NCBI GenBank assembly: GCA_963693365.1
Contig: CAVNZM010000015.1
Span: forward strand, 3,720,001-3,784,000
Source of the DNA: Amoebidium appalachense
Lineage: Eukaryota > Ichthyosporea
Direction: 5' to 3'
Length of the DNA: 64,000 nt
Shown here piece by piece: positions 37,921 to 61,741 of the stretch. The notes beneath the pieces were generated by a model, which saw nothing but the letters and a program-made list of their open reading frames with translations, searched no databases and had not been told where the DNA came from. How positions within the stretch are numbered: position 1 is the stretch's first letter; every line of letters begins with the position of its first letter. Both the position numbers and the translations under genes were made by a program.

Positions 37921-40219
37921 CTGTGTCCTAAAATGTGTGGCTTGCTGAGCCACGGATAAAAAGTACAGAGGAAGCGCTGTTTTTTGAAAATAATAGAGGG
38001 TTTCCACAAGTCTGAAGAAGAAAGGGTAACTTTATATAATGGACACAGACCTAGGGGTCTGGCACACCGTTGTGATTACACGTTTTATAATTATGTTTTG
38101 ATTCACCGACCTACCGGGCGCTTGTTGATGTTGATCAAACAGCAAATCTCCCTACACTTCACTAATTGCTAGTCAAACAAATTTTCAAATTTTACTGTTG
38201 CCCTAGTCTACCAGAGCACATAAATTAGACAGTTGGTCCTGATCATCTGGGAACCAGAAATGTGTGTTTTTGATACAAAATGCTAGTGCTCATATTTATA
38301 TTACTAGTTATTTATCTTGTTTTGAACCTTTTTATTTGAGGTCTTATTCAGTACCAGTGAATAGTGGTAGGTACCAGCCCCACAGGACCTACATACCCAC
38401 GTGGGTTTTATAAACTGAGCCCGTTTGTTAGACAGACATGGCAGAACGATCGGTCTCTAAACAGCACAATATTATACATAGTATACATGCAGCAGCCCCA
38501 CCCTGTAACTTTTAGCAGCAACTTTAGCAGCGAGTTACAGGGCAAGTTCAAGGGGGATCAAGGGTACAGAAAACGGTTTTTGGTTCGGTAATGCATGGGT
38601 GGTGCATGTGTTGGTGTCAAGAAGTTGATGTTTGAAGCCACGATATATTACATAAAAATGAGAGATATATATAATACTAATATTAATAATAGCGTACGTT
38701 CTCTTACTTTGATGTGGCAAAGGTGAAGATGCATTGAAAACAGAATAGCATAAAATACCTGAATGGTATGGCCGCAAGATTCATTCTCAGACCGGTGATG
38801 TGACCAGTCTGAGACACAAGAGTTTGAACCACTTGCAAATTGACAAAAGGATATGGACCCCGAAAGAGGCATCAGCGGGGGAGATGGACCAAGCAACATA
38901 CATTGAAGTGATTGGAGAGGCACTGAAAGCCGATTGGTGCAATAGTAGTGTAGAGAGCCAGTTATGATTGGTCCGCTCCATTAACCAATCAAATGACTTA
39001 CTAACAGTTTGCTAAAAGTAGGCAGGGCTATGCCAAGGCCAAGGCACATTAACAAACTTTCAAGGCTTATATAAAAATATGATTGAATATAAATATTCGG
39101 TATATATGTATCAGCTTAAGCAAGAATTTGGCAGGTTAATATGATCGCCCAATAAAATTCCATATGCACAACGCATACCCCCGTCGCCCGGCCGGATTCC
39201 GGGCGGGGGCGGCACAAGCACCGAATCTCCCTAGGCTAATGGTTGATGTTAAGAAAAGAAGACTACAGGAAGACCGGCCGGATCCTAATTAGATCTTCAG
39301 CCCGGCTGCTTGGGAACTCCTCCTATGGCCGCGAATCGGCAATTGCAGCTTTCAGAAGCAAGCTATAAAAAAATGATATTTAATGTGAATATAAAGGTGC
39401 TATTGAGCTCTATTTTTTTACCATAAGGTACATGCAATTTAGATGTGCTGCACGACGACCACGTGGCCAGACCACAATGTGCGCACCGGGCGCACAACCA
39501 CATAATATCCCTGCAGTATTGTGATTGGTCAGATCTTACGACCAGTGCTTTTGTGAGGCACGCACGGTGTGCGTTGTGCATAGAGAGAAAGAATTAATCA
39601 CGTATAATATTAACATAATATAAGTGTAGCACATATATAAACCACCATTTGTTTACTTTTCAATACAAGTATAAGGTTTTAAATTTTTGCCTTGGATATC
39701 GGAATCAACTGAGAGCACTCAGACGCTCTTGATTTGTTTTGATTGGTTGTAGGTCACACATACGTTTAAGTTTACAGGTGTTCGCCAATCAACAATTTGG
39801 CGCCAAATTTACTGTATGACGTCATGTTGATCACCGCTCATCGAGATGGGGGGAGATGGGGCCCGGGGCCGGGGGGACGCCAAGGCAAATCGGGATTCAC
39901 CGAACGTCGTAGATGCCCCTTCTTTGTGACACCCGACTTTGAAACTTTTTTTTTCCCCACCCTTTTTTTTCTGGTTTCCTTCAAAGGAGAGCCTCCCACC
40001 ATATATTAAAAAGCGCGCGAGCGCCTGAGCGAGCTCAGCGTATATAGAAGACTTCTTGACGCGTTTAATGCATATGCAGCTTCACAAGCTGCATGATGAT
40101 ATGATGTGCGTGGTACGGTATGCGTTTGAAAACACATAGGCCACTCCAGCTAGCCGGTTCATAGGAGAGTCAAGTCGAAGCGTGGTACTGTTTTAACCCA
40201 TTCCGAGCCCAACCAGCAG

Positions 40220-40272
<53 letters not shown>

Positions 40273-40558
40273 TTCCCCTTACCCCTGCGATGATGCCCGG
40301 GGGCCCTCACAGTCGAGGCTCCCTAGGACATCCTCAATCGCCGAACGAACGTGTCCCGTGCCAACCCTCCCAGCTGACAGCCCCGAAGGAATGAAACTAG
40401 AACTATAAAAGAAAAGAACTAAGCTTAACCACATGGTGTTGTTGATGTGAAAATGCATAACAAACCACGCATGGATCCAGGGCTTGAAGTCACCCCCAGT
40501 CACTGATACACACACCGACACAGACACAGTGTGACACATAGACAGATACACACACCTA

Positions 40559-40589
<31 letters not shown>

Positions 40590-41734
40590 GCGCACGCACG
40601 CACACACACACAAGCACACACACACACACAAGCACACACGGGCAGAGGGAAAGGGCAGTGTTGCAAGACTCCAGGTGTGCTAGCCGTGGGAAAACAGTCT
40701 ACATCTGCACCAGACTATGAGTTGAGAAGTTCGGTTCCATAACTAAAGCCCAGGCAAATCGACAAGGCAGGCCGCAGAAGGTGGAAGGGGCTGGGTAGAT
40801 CTGTGTTTGTGGGGGTTGGCTAGGGGTGAGGGGGAGGGAAGGTAAAGCGGGAGTTTGCCACGGAATGGGTGGAAAAGGAGGGCCCGGGGTGGGTGAGAAG
40901 GGGAGGTACTTACAAACAAAACCAAAAGGGGAGAGGTGGTTTAGAAAGGAAGGGGAGAGTCTTGTAGCCTCATGGCATACGAAGGGAAGGGGATTGCGGT
41001 AGTGCAAGCCTGCGAGAAAGGCATGGGCAAGTAGGGGGGGATACCGGAGGGGAAAATGCTTTATTGTTTTGTAGTAACACTGTTTATATTCGGGAGCCGG
41101 AAGAGAACAGTTCAGTGGTTTTGCGGAAGGAGAGTTATTGATTGGGGGGTTGGGGTGTGCGTGTGTGTGTGTGTAGGTGGGGGGGAGGGGGGGCAGTGCC
41201 CAAAGCGGGACGCGTTTCGGTGACTTTCAAAAGTGACCAATAATAGGAGGAGGAGAGGGTAGGGTGGGTGGGTGGGGGGCCTGGGACAGGTGCTGCGTGA
41301 ATCACAGGGACCATATTGAAGTCTGTGTTTTTATAGTTACAACTTTGAGGTCCAGCGCCTGCACAGTCTCGTCAGAGTGAGTGTTGTCAGTGGCCAGGTG
41401 ATTTTCCTGTCCACAGAAACACCGTTGAACTTAAAAACGAACCCGGAAAATAATGATAGGGTTGGCGTACTCTACAACAAAAGTTTTACTATAACTGATC
41501 AGAAAAACCTACCATTTGAAGAACGCTTGTACATGTACAGAGGTAGACACCTGTATCAGCATACATTCGCCATTGTGACAACACCTCGTGAAACAGTCCA
41601 TAAGTTCTTTCATTGGGGGTTCAGAAACTAAATACACGTTATTAACGACGCCTGAACTATGCTATGACCTAAACGTTACTATTGTAGCTGCCTTAGCAAT
41701 GAATCACTCGGGCCCCCATTGGCCACCCGCGCAC
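37921..41734. other. Intergenic stretch, mostly unique sequence
   Basis: AT-leaning unique DNA. Holds a C run (40220-40272), (CA)n with a CGCGCG core (40555-40632), a small perfect hairpin with 9-bp stem at 40074-40094, and several ATTGG/CCAAT words near 38930-38990 that may belong to the PDZ gene promoter. A frame at 41377-41631 (84 codons, no ATG at its start) and a splice-bordered piece at 41336-41376 are weak exon candidates only. Confidence 0.45.
40220..40272. repeat. Uninterrupted C homopolymer of about 53 bp
   Basis: One of the longest pure runs in the window and one of few outside a gene. The exact length is likely unreliable in any assembly. Confidence 0.95.
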
Positions 41735-42418
41735 TCACGCACTGTTGGCGAAAACGGAGAGAGCCGCCACCAAAGCAACAAAGAACGTCGGAGAAGCGGA
41801 AGTGGCGTCGCTTCCTTTTTGAGCGTTGGATGATGGCGTGCCTGCAGGTGTTGTTGTTGCCCCAGCCGCAGTAGATGATGCATTACTTGTTGCGGTGGAT
41901 GATGCCTTACTTGTTGGGGCGGATGAAGCATTGCTGGCTGCGGATGTCGAGGCTGGGGTAGCGGAGGGTGGAGCAGGAGTAGGGGATAGGGTGCCGGCGG
42001 TAGCAGATGCCGAAGGTGTGGCGGGCGGCTGGCTACTTGGGACGTCTGTACCGGTGCCGGGAGCGTTGACCATGACTGCCTTCACGTAAATGGGAAGAGT
42101 CATGTTTGGCACCAAGGTGCATGCATCAAGGGGGAGGAGGAAACTCTCTCCAACTTTAGCGTCGCACGCAGGTGTCGAGTAAAGAGTTGCGTCTATTGCG
42201 TTTCCCTTCATGGATGCTTTGTGGTAGAGAGTTCCGGAGCCAACGGCACCGACTAGTGCGGCGGGGATTGGCAGGCTCGCACATGCTCCTGTCGTGGTAA
42301 CATCGGCGCAGAGAATGGTGGCGTCGCAGTTGGCACTCAGAGAGGCGCAAACCTGAGGTGTACCCGCTGCGGAGGTGATGGCAGCTGAGGCGAGGGAGAG
42401 AAAAACAGCGGCCTTCAT
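41735..42418 (-). CDS. Small secreted, probably GPI-anchored Ser/Thr/Pro-rich protein
   Basis: Single frame of 227 codons, ATG at 42418, stop TGA at 41735-41737. The start MKAAVFLSLASAAITSAAG is a clear signal peptide. The mature N-terminal part (about residues 20-117) has six cysteines (CASLSANC, ILC, GAC, ACD, DAC) likely forming three disulfides. Residues about 120-205 are low-complexity Pro/Ser/Thr/Ala, a mucin-like stalk for O-glycans. The C-terminus ends in a hydrophobic segment (TFFVALVAALSVFANSA) with no basic tail after a small-residue region (SDATSAS), the usual form of a GPI-attachment signal. It is therefore expected at the outer cell surface or in the wall. The Cys pattern is not one I can assign; oomycete and fungal cell-surface proteins share the architecture, not necessarily descent. 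A TATA-like element lies about 95 bp upstream. Confidence 0.75.
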   Translation of the reverse strand: MKAAVFLSLASAAITSAAGTPQVCASLSANCDATILCADVTTTGACASLPIPAALVGAVGSGTLYHKASMKGNAIDATLYSTPACDAKVGESFLLPLDACTLVPNMTLPIYVKAVMVNAPGTGTDVPSSQPPATPSASATAGTLSPTPAPPSATPASTSAASNASSAPTSKASSTATSNASSTAAGATTTPAGTPSSNAQKGSDATSASPTFFVALVAALSVFANSA

Positions 42419-42511
42419 TTTTCTGAAGTGTTTTGGGAATGGAAAGGAAAGGAGACACTGACCGGAATATATGAGCACGTAAAACTGAAGGTTTCTGTGT
42501 TTTGATAGCCG

Positions 42512-42520
42512 GATTTATAG
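42512..42520 (-). promoter_or_regulatory. TATA-like element CTATAAAT upstream of the secreted-protein gene
   Basis: On the - strand CTATAAAT lies about 95 bp before the ATG at 42418, followed by a pyrimidine-rich leader (CTCCTTTCCTTTCC). Position and sequence fit a core promoter with a 5' UTR of about 60-70 nt. Confidence 0.4.
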
Positions 42521-42816
42521 TTGTGATTGTGAATGTGAAGGGGTGAATCTTAGAAGGGGAAGCCAATACGAGCTCGCTTGGAGCGCAGCAAAAGATCTCA
42601 ACCGAGGTGGCATTTACTGTGATGTCAGCCACTTGCATACTTCGAGAAAAAGCAGAGGAAAAAAAAATACATTTTCATTAACAAAGCCGTCTAATATTAC
42701 TTAAGTTTTTAAGAGTTTTATGTCATAAAGTAATAGAGGTTTAGGTTTCTATTTTCTTTATTTCTGTGGATACCACCGGCGCTGTGTTGAATTCATTTGG
42801 TCGCCAAGAAGCGATC

Positions 42817-43094
42817 AATTTGCTCTCCTCTCCTCTGGCAACGATCTAATGTTCACCGTGGACGTATTTTTGTAGGGTACAGTATTTGCTCTCCTGTCCT
42901 CTGGCAACGATCTACAACCTTGTAATGTTCACTGTGGACGTATTTTTGTAGGGTACAGTATTTGCTCTCCTCTCCTCTGGCAACGATCTAATATTCACCG
43001 TGGACGTATTTTTGTAGGGTACAGTATTTGCTCTCCTCTCCTCTGGCAACGACCTAATGTTCACCGTGGACGTATTTTTGCAGGGTACAGTACG
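42817..43094 (-). repeat. 66-bp minisatellite, four units
   Basis: Four units begin TTGCTCTCCTCTCCTCTGGC on the + strand and end GTATTTTTGTAGGGTACAGT. The second is longer by about 11 bp. The unit length is a multiple of three, so the - strand stays open with a 22-residue repeat (core NTSTVNIRSLPEERRANTVP). Without a promoter or further exons I treat this as a tandem repeat, not a gene. Confidence 0.9.
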
Positions 43095-43730
43095 GTACAG
43101 TACCGGTGCTTTCATCTACTATTACATACGTATACGTGCCTACGCATACAATTGCCGTGCAGATTTCATTTACATAAAGGCACAAAAAAACTTAAATATA
43201 ACACATTGAAACACTTTTGTAGTATCTTTGTGTACGCGTCTGACACGTCACAATCGCAAGTGCATATTCGACGCGGGCTGCGGCAGAAAACACATGTGAC
43301 GCACACGTGCACGCGATAGCGTAGCTTAAGATAGGTTGGGGGAGAACACAGGAGCACAGGGTAAATACCCGACAGCCCATATATATCAGCTTAACACAGC
43401 AATATCTGCCGTCTATTCACAGGCAGCCTCCTGGCTCCAAGCCCTTCTCAGTTTGTACATATCACATCTGACCCATGCATGCATATTGATATGCACGCAG
43501 TAGCTGCCAGTGCTTCGTTTTTGTACGTAGCTACGGCATCACGCGTTTCTTCTACTAGGGCACGAGAGTGGATTCAACTGTTTCATGAATTCAGCTCGGA
43601 AAGTCTCTTTTTGCATTCGGTTTATCAGTAGGGTTTATTAGATACTTCTGAAGTTTAGATGTGCACTTGTTGTGGTTTGCGTGGATGTCTTGTGGCGTCT
43701 GTGCACCGTGACTTTCTATTTTCTGGTGTA

Positions 43731-44592
<862 letters not shown>

Positions 44593-44626
44593 TGTGTGTG
44601 CGCGTATGGGTTTTTTTTTTTTTTTT

Positions 44627-44658
<32 letters not shown>

Positions 44659-45061
44659 GGAGTCACCGTGGCAGAGATAGCTTGGTATTTGATTCATTTT
44701 GCTCGAAAGTTTATAATCAACGACTAGATGATACGTGTCTCTTCGTCTTCGAATACGTTTACGAATTCAAGGCACTGAAACAGAAATCCAACTATCCGAC
44801 CACTACGATGTTAGCATACCGGGCTACGATTATAGAGTACTATAGCTCTCTATTACCCCACCCACCATACGTTTTTTCACAAAGGTTATCCAAAATAGAT
44901 AGACTATATAAATTTAAATATTAGTCACATATGTCCACCATATTAAAGTTCTTTCATTCGGAATTATCTTGAAAAATATGCATACCACCATCTATCTGTC
45001 TACATCTACCAACACAAATTGTGTATTTCCTCAACAATATTCCGTTAAAATAAATGAAATC

Positions 45062-55851
<10,790 letters not shown>

Positions 55852-56260
55852 GCTTAATAACTCCTTGTAACACTTGAGTTGAGGTGGTAGACAAACAAAC
55901 AGCAGACCCCTTGGTCGCCAGAATGGCCCAAAGGTGTACTCCTTGTTCAAGAATGTAGAGGTTTCTAACAATAAATGAAAAGCCTATAAACCTACCCAGA
56001 ATGCAACCCAGACTAACCACTACTATCAAAAAGCTGTTTGAATCCAAGTTCTCGCACTCCCAGCGCCCTCACGATTAGACTTTTAAAGTTAAATTTTACA
56101 CCATCTTGTAGAAACGAAGGATAGACAACGACACAAAAACGGGTTTCCACCCGAAACGACACTTTGTGAAGGTCCCCTATCGCTTTAGCCGGAAAACTAC
56201 TAGTTTTTCACTTTCCGCCCGCGGATTTTGGCGCGCGAATCTGACCAATCGGGAAGTTCC

Positions 56261-56291
<31 letters not shown>

Positions 56292-56614
56292 TTTCGGCTT
56301 TTTGCTCGGCCCCTCCCGCCCCTCCCCCCCCCTCCCAACCCACTCTCCCCCCCCCCCCTCCCCCCACCACCCTTCCCCCCCCGACACACACATATACCCA
56401 CATATATACATGTCACCTCTCCGCCCTTCCGCGGTCGAATGGCCACCCACCCTCCATAACAATACCCGCCAGCTGGCCATGGCCAGCTGCAGCGTCACGT
56501 TCTCATAAAGCAATGTAAAAGGACTAATGAAACCTTCCCCTTTTAGAGCCAGGCCACTCAGTGAGCTCCCCTAACATGCATGGTGCGCATGCTCCCCCCC
56601 GCCCCCCCCCCCCC

Positions 56615-56645
<31 letters not shown>

Positions 56646-57536
56646 ACACACACGCACACACGCACACACACACACATGTACACACACACACACCACCACG
56701 GTGACCACCACCTGGCTATAGTCACGTACGCGTACGTGCACAACGCGTGCCGTGTCACTCGGAGCGTGAGAATCACAAGTTATAACCCGTTTTCTTGAAT
56801 GCTTTGCGCGCAAGAGTAACTTGAAGGTAGCTGCACATGTTTGTTCGTTTATTATGGTCATTCCTTTGCTCCAAATCGCAAACTTTGATGTCTTTTTGTG
56901 AGTGCTTTACAGTAGATGATCATGAATCCCCCTGCCCCCCCTCCCCCCCCTCCCCCCCCCCCCCCCCCCTCCTTATTTTTAAGTTCTATCTAGCTACGGG
57001 TGAACTGATGGGCTGCAAAAACCTCTTACAATACTCTCTTTAGGCTAGAAGGCATCTCTCCATGCCATATACAGGATCGGTTATGTACACATACAGGAAA
57101 GAACCCGACTATGTATTCGTATGCACTCGTCTTCTGTACACTGGCATGCCGGCCCAGACATGCCCATAAAAAAACGAAAACAACATATAGCATCAGCAAT
57201 CAGAGGAACCTAGGCCTTTGTGCACCTACCAACGGATATACATGACTGTTTCAATAAACGTTAACGCCCGGGGGGAGGGGGAGGGGAGCGCGAGAGAGAG
57301 AGGGAGGAAGGGGCCGTCATATGCATAATGTCAGGTCAGGTATTACCGAACAAAGCTCAATCACATAACCGATAACACCGTTGGTCGCATATCTCTCGAT
57401 CAAACACAACTACATAGTTGCTTAATAGTTTAGTTGCATTCGTCAACGACAACGGGTCGACTTAAATATTTCATTTAAAACCCCTAGCCAATCACAATTA
57501 ATTATTCAGCAAATGAAATCCATTGGCCATTCATGA
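55852..57536. other. Spacer between the two BTB-BACK paralogues
   Basis: Contains the likely promoter of the downstream paralogue, C tracts (about 56263-56291, 56348-56359, 56608-56631, 56955-56969), a short (CA)n (56631-56690) and a perfect 20-bp palindrome at 56470-56489. No other gene is recognised. Confidence 0.5.
56470..56489. promoter_or_regulatory. Perfect 20-bp palindrome between the paralogues
   Basis: CAGCTGGCCATGGCCAGCTG equals its own reverse complement. It contains two CAGCTG E-boxes around a GGCCATGGCC centre and lies about 620 bp upstream of the downstream paralogue. It could bind a dimeric (for example bHLH) factor, or be chance. Confidence 0.35.
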
Positions 57537-57804
57537 CTAATCGCTCACATCACTAATCGTAGCATCTATCACCGCATAGCCTCCGCTCGTATGCTCGTGT
57601 GGCTTGAGGTCCGCTAGGGTGCACAGGATTGTGGGGTGTGGGCCCTGTGACGTCATCACTATGTCATGCTGGGGCTTGTCGAGGTTGTGCAGTCGGTACG
57701 TCACATGCAGGTTGGGAGAGAGCGTGTTCTGCCTGTGTGTGTGTGTGGGTGTGTGTGTGTGTGGGGAAGGGGGGGAGGGGGGGGGGGGGGGGGGAGGTGT
57801 GTGT

Positions 57805-57847
<43 letters not shown>

Positions 57848-58266
57848 TGTGGGTGTGTGGCGTGTATGTGCATGAGCGTGTATGAGCGTGTAGATAGGTG
57901 CATTAGTGCAACTGATGTCTGTGTCCCTGCTGATTAATGTTAATCGCTCGAGAGACCAGTTTTTTTTTTTTTGTTTGGAGGGGAGGGGGGGGGGGGGGGG
58001 GGGCATAGCAAGTCCTCCCACCAAACCCACCATACTCCAAGGTATAGCAAGGCAAAATATTTGCCCTCAGTTCTATCAATGGGTTATAATGGGTATGCTT
58101 CAGTCATACACAGAAATCATACTGAAAAATTGTACGACTGGGCCATGCCTCTTATCGAGGGTGGCGAGCATCTCAACCCCTAGCTATCGACCCCGTCGCT
58201 TCTTCCCTTCTTCAGTTCCTCACAACTTACCCACCCGCCCAGCCCATCCATGCACGCTCGCACGCG

Positions 58267-58329
<63 letters not shown>

Positions 58330-58498
58330 CCAATTCTAGAAATCGCAAATACACGAACTTTCACGGACTTCCTTCCCCCTCTTGACATGAAAAGCACCAA
58401 CCAGCTCCCATCCCCTCCCCCCTCCCTCCTTACCCCCATCCCATCCTCCTCCCCGCAACCACCACCACCACCACCACACACACACACAGACACACACA

Positions 58499-58590
<92 letters not shown>

Positions 58591-58683
58591 CTTGCTTATA
58601 CCGCCACCATGACTAAGATCGCACACACAAGGCTCGATCATCATCCACCCCCCGGTACAGTTCCAACACAGCACCGACAATTT

Positions 58684-58717
<34 letters not shown>

Positions 58718-59166
58718 ACAACCCCATCCATTCTCTCTCCCCTCTTGCCCCCCCCCTCTTCTCTCTCTCTCCTGTCCTCTTTTATCCTCCTTTTTCTCCT
58801 GTCTCCTTCTTCTTTCCCCCCCCCCCCCCCCCCATCCCCCCCCCCCCCCCCCCCCCCCCCTTTCCCCCCTTTTATACCCCTCTTCCCATTACCCCCCCCC
58901 CCCCCCCCCCCCCACCCACCCACCCACCCCCACACACCTACTCAACAACCTCTCTCTCATACAAAACACAGCAGAACTTTTACCCAACCCAGGACACTCA
59001 CCCCGTAGCAATCTGTGCGCTGACGTCTATCCTTTGTTGTTGAAGCACTGACGGTAGCCATGTGTTTCTCTTTGCCACCGTCACCACCAAAGTGTAGTCC
59101 TGCCCAAATAGGTGCAGGGGTGCACTGGTGGTCTGCACGTCCATCGAGAGCCCTGTGTGTGTGTGT

Positions 59167-59197
<31 letters not shown>

Positions 59198-59266
59198 GAA
59201 GTGGGGGTGTGGATGTGTGTGTGCGAGTGGGGGGGGGGGGGGGGGATGTACGTGTGTGTGTATGTA

Positions 59267-59340
<74 letters not shown>

Positions 59341-60244
59341 CACGTGTGTGTGCGTGTTAGATAAGTAGAAGATTATGTTTCCCCTTTGGTTGGGTGTGTC
59401 TTTTTGTAGTACACTGCGCGTCTGTAAGATTGTTTTTTCCCTTCCTTCGAATATGTTTTTATTCTCTTACACCTGCGTGGGTAAGGCCATGTTTTCCTTT
59501 CAGTTGGGATTGCTTTTTCCCTAATTGGCACTGTGTGTGTGTGCCTAACCTTATGTTCCCCAGTTATTCTCTGTCCCTTAGCCCTGCAGTCTTCTCTTTG
59601 GGGATGTGTTGGGCTCAGTGGGGGACGTTCCAAGGAACACGGGGAGGGTGAGAAAAGTACAGTACGATATCTGGCTGTGCAATTCCTTTGAACACCCCCC
59701 CCCCCCCCCCTCCCCCCTCCCCCCCCCCCCCCCCTCCCCCGTTATCCTCATGTTATCGTTTTTTTTTGTTTTTTTTTTTGACGGAGAGGGTGTCGGTGAA
59801 GGTGGGATCGGGTGGGGTGGGTGGATGGGTGCGGGAGGGTGGGTGGGTGAGGGGGGGGAAGAACACCTGCTGGGTTTTCAGCCGACAGCCAGTCGGGGAC
59901 ATTGTTCAACACAACACGCAGAGTGGCTGAGGATGGGGCCAGTTAGAGACAGAGAGAGAGGGGGGGGGGGGGGGGGGGGGGAGGGGGGTGGAGGAGGCAG
60001 GCGATGTGCTCGGTGAAGAATGTGAGGCGCACACCCTACTGCTTACTGCTCACGTGCACACAAACGCAGAAGTACGCACACACCCACACCCACACGGAAC
60101 AAGTACGTGTATACGTACACACGTGCTTTCTGCTTTGACCTCACCTCCCATCAATACAGTCGCACCTACCTCCCCTATTCCCAGCTCTATCTCCAGCATC
60201 CACTGTTACGAAGCACCCCCCCCCCCCCCCCCCCTTCCCCCCCC

Positions 60245-60326
<82 letters not shown>

Positions 60327-60674
60327 ACCACTCCACCCCATTCCCCCCCACACAAACATACATATACCCACCGTCATTACCCATCCATCCACCGTCTACA
60401 CACCGTTTTCTTTTCCCGCACAAAAAGACCTTCCGTTCGCTCGTATAGTTCGAGATCACCAACAAGCCCACCCATTATTCTTGATGGCTAGAAGAATCGG
60501 AAAAGCTGGGTGAAGGCATAGGCAAAAAGGCAGAATAGGGGGGGCACGTACACAAGTCTGTGCGAAGGGATGGGGGCCGAAAGAGTGAATGGCAAGGGGT
60601 GGGCAGCGGCAGCGAGGGGGAAGGGACAAGGATGAGCAAGGTGTGTGTGTGTGTGGGGGGGGAGGAAGATGTGT

Positions 60675-60712
<38 letters not shown>

Positions 60713-60840
60713 GTGTGTGTGTGTGGGGGGGGGGGGGGAAGATGTGTGTGTGTGTGTGTGGGGGGGGGGGGGAAGATGTGTGTGTGTGGGGGGGGGGAAG
60801 ATGTGTGTGTGTGTGTGTGGGGGGGGGGGGGGGAAGATGT

Positions 60841-60871
<31 letters not shown>

Positions 60872-61709
60872 GAGGGAGGGAGATCTAACGCAAACCTGGG
60901 CGTAGACGGGGCAGAAACATATCCACTAGGGGCCTGGTCCACTGGTCGTGTTGCAGCTCTTGGTAGCGCTGGTGGGCACCGTGCCAGAGCGCCTGCGGTG
61001 TGGGGTGAGTGGGCCGATAATACATATGAAGTAAATTGGCCTATATTACATATTAGGTAAATTGGCCGATATTACATATGAGGTAGCTAGGCCGATACTA
61101 CATATGAGGTGAGGTGGGGTGAATGGGCCGATATTACATATGAGATGAGTGGGTAGGCCGATACAGGCCGATACTACATATGAGGTGAGGCGAGTAGGCC
61201 GATATTGTAAGTTTAGAGGAAACAGTGCTAATTGGGACAACGTAGTGATGGGTTAAATTGTGTTTCAAAAATAGAACAGTGGTAATTCGGACCACTAAGG
61301 TAATACTATAAAGTGTTGAGATTTGCACTGTTGTGTTACGTGTGATTCGGAAGAGCGTGGTGTTTGCTGCATTGTGATATGTGAGCCATTCTGGAGAGCG
61401 TGGTAATTTGGAACAGCAACAGAAGGAAATCTTCCCAAATTCCTTGCTTTCGGTGGAGGAGGAGGAGAGTATGGGTGGAACCTACGGGAACATGTTTAAT
61501 TCTAAAGTGAGAAACTTAGAAACATTGTTTTTGTAGATAGAGGGGACTAGAAACATAGCATTCTCCCCCAAACCCCCCCCACACCCCACACACAAAAAAA
61601 ATTAAAATCAAGGAAAAAATAATCAATAAATAAACAATTAAATAATAAAAAATAATAGTAAAAAACACGAACACTGGGGGGGAAGGGGAAGGGGGGGGGG
61701 GGGGGGGGG

Positions 61710-61741
<32 letters not shown>

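Noticed and set aside
41336-41631. Splice-bordered piece (YNFEVQRLHSLVR) followed by an 84-codon frame
   Set aside because: No partner exons, no ATG at the frame start and no motif; kept only as a weak candidate.
42912-43115. A 22-residue repeat protein on the - strand
   Set aside because: The frame stays open only because the 66-bp unit is a multiple of three. There is no promoter, signal or further exon.
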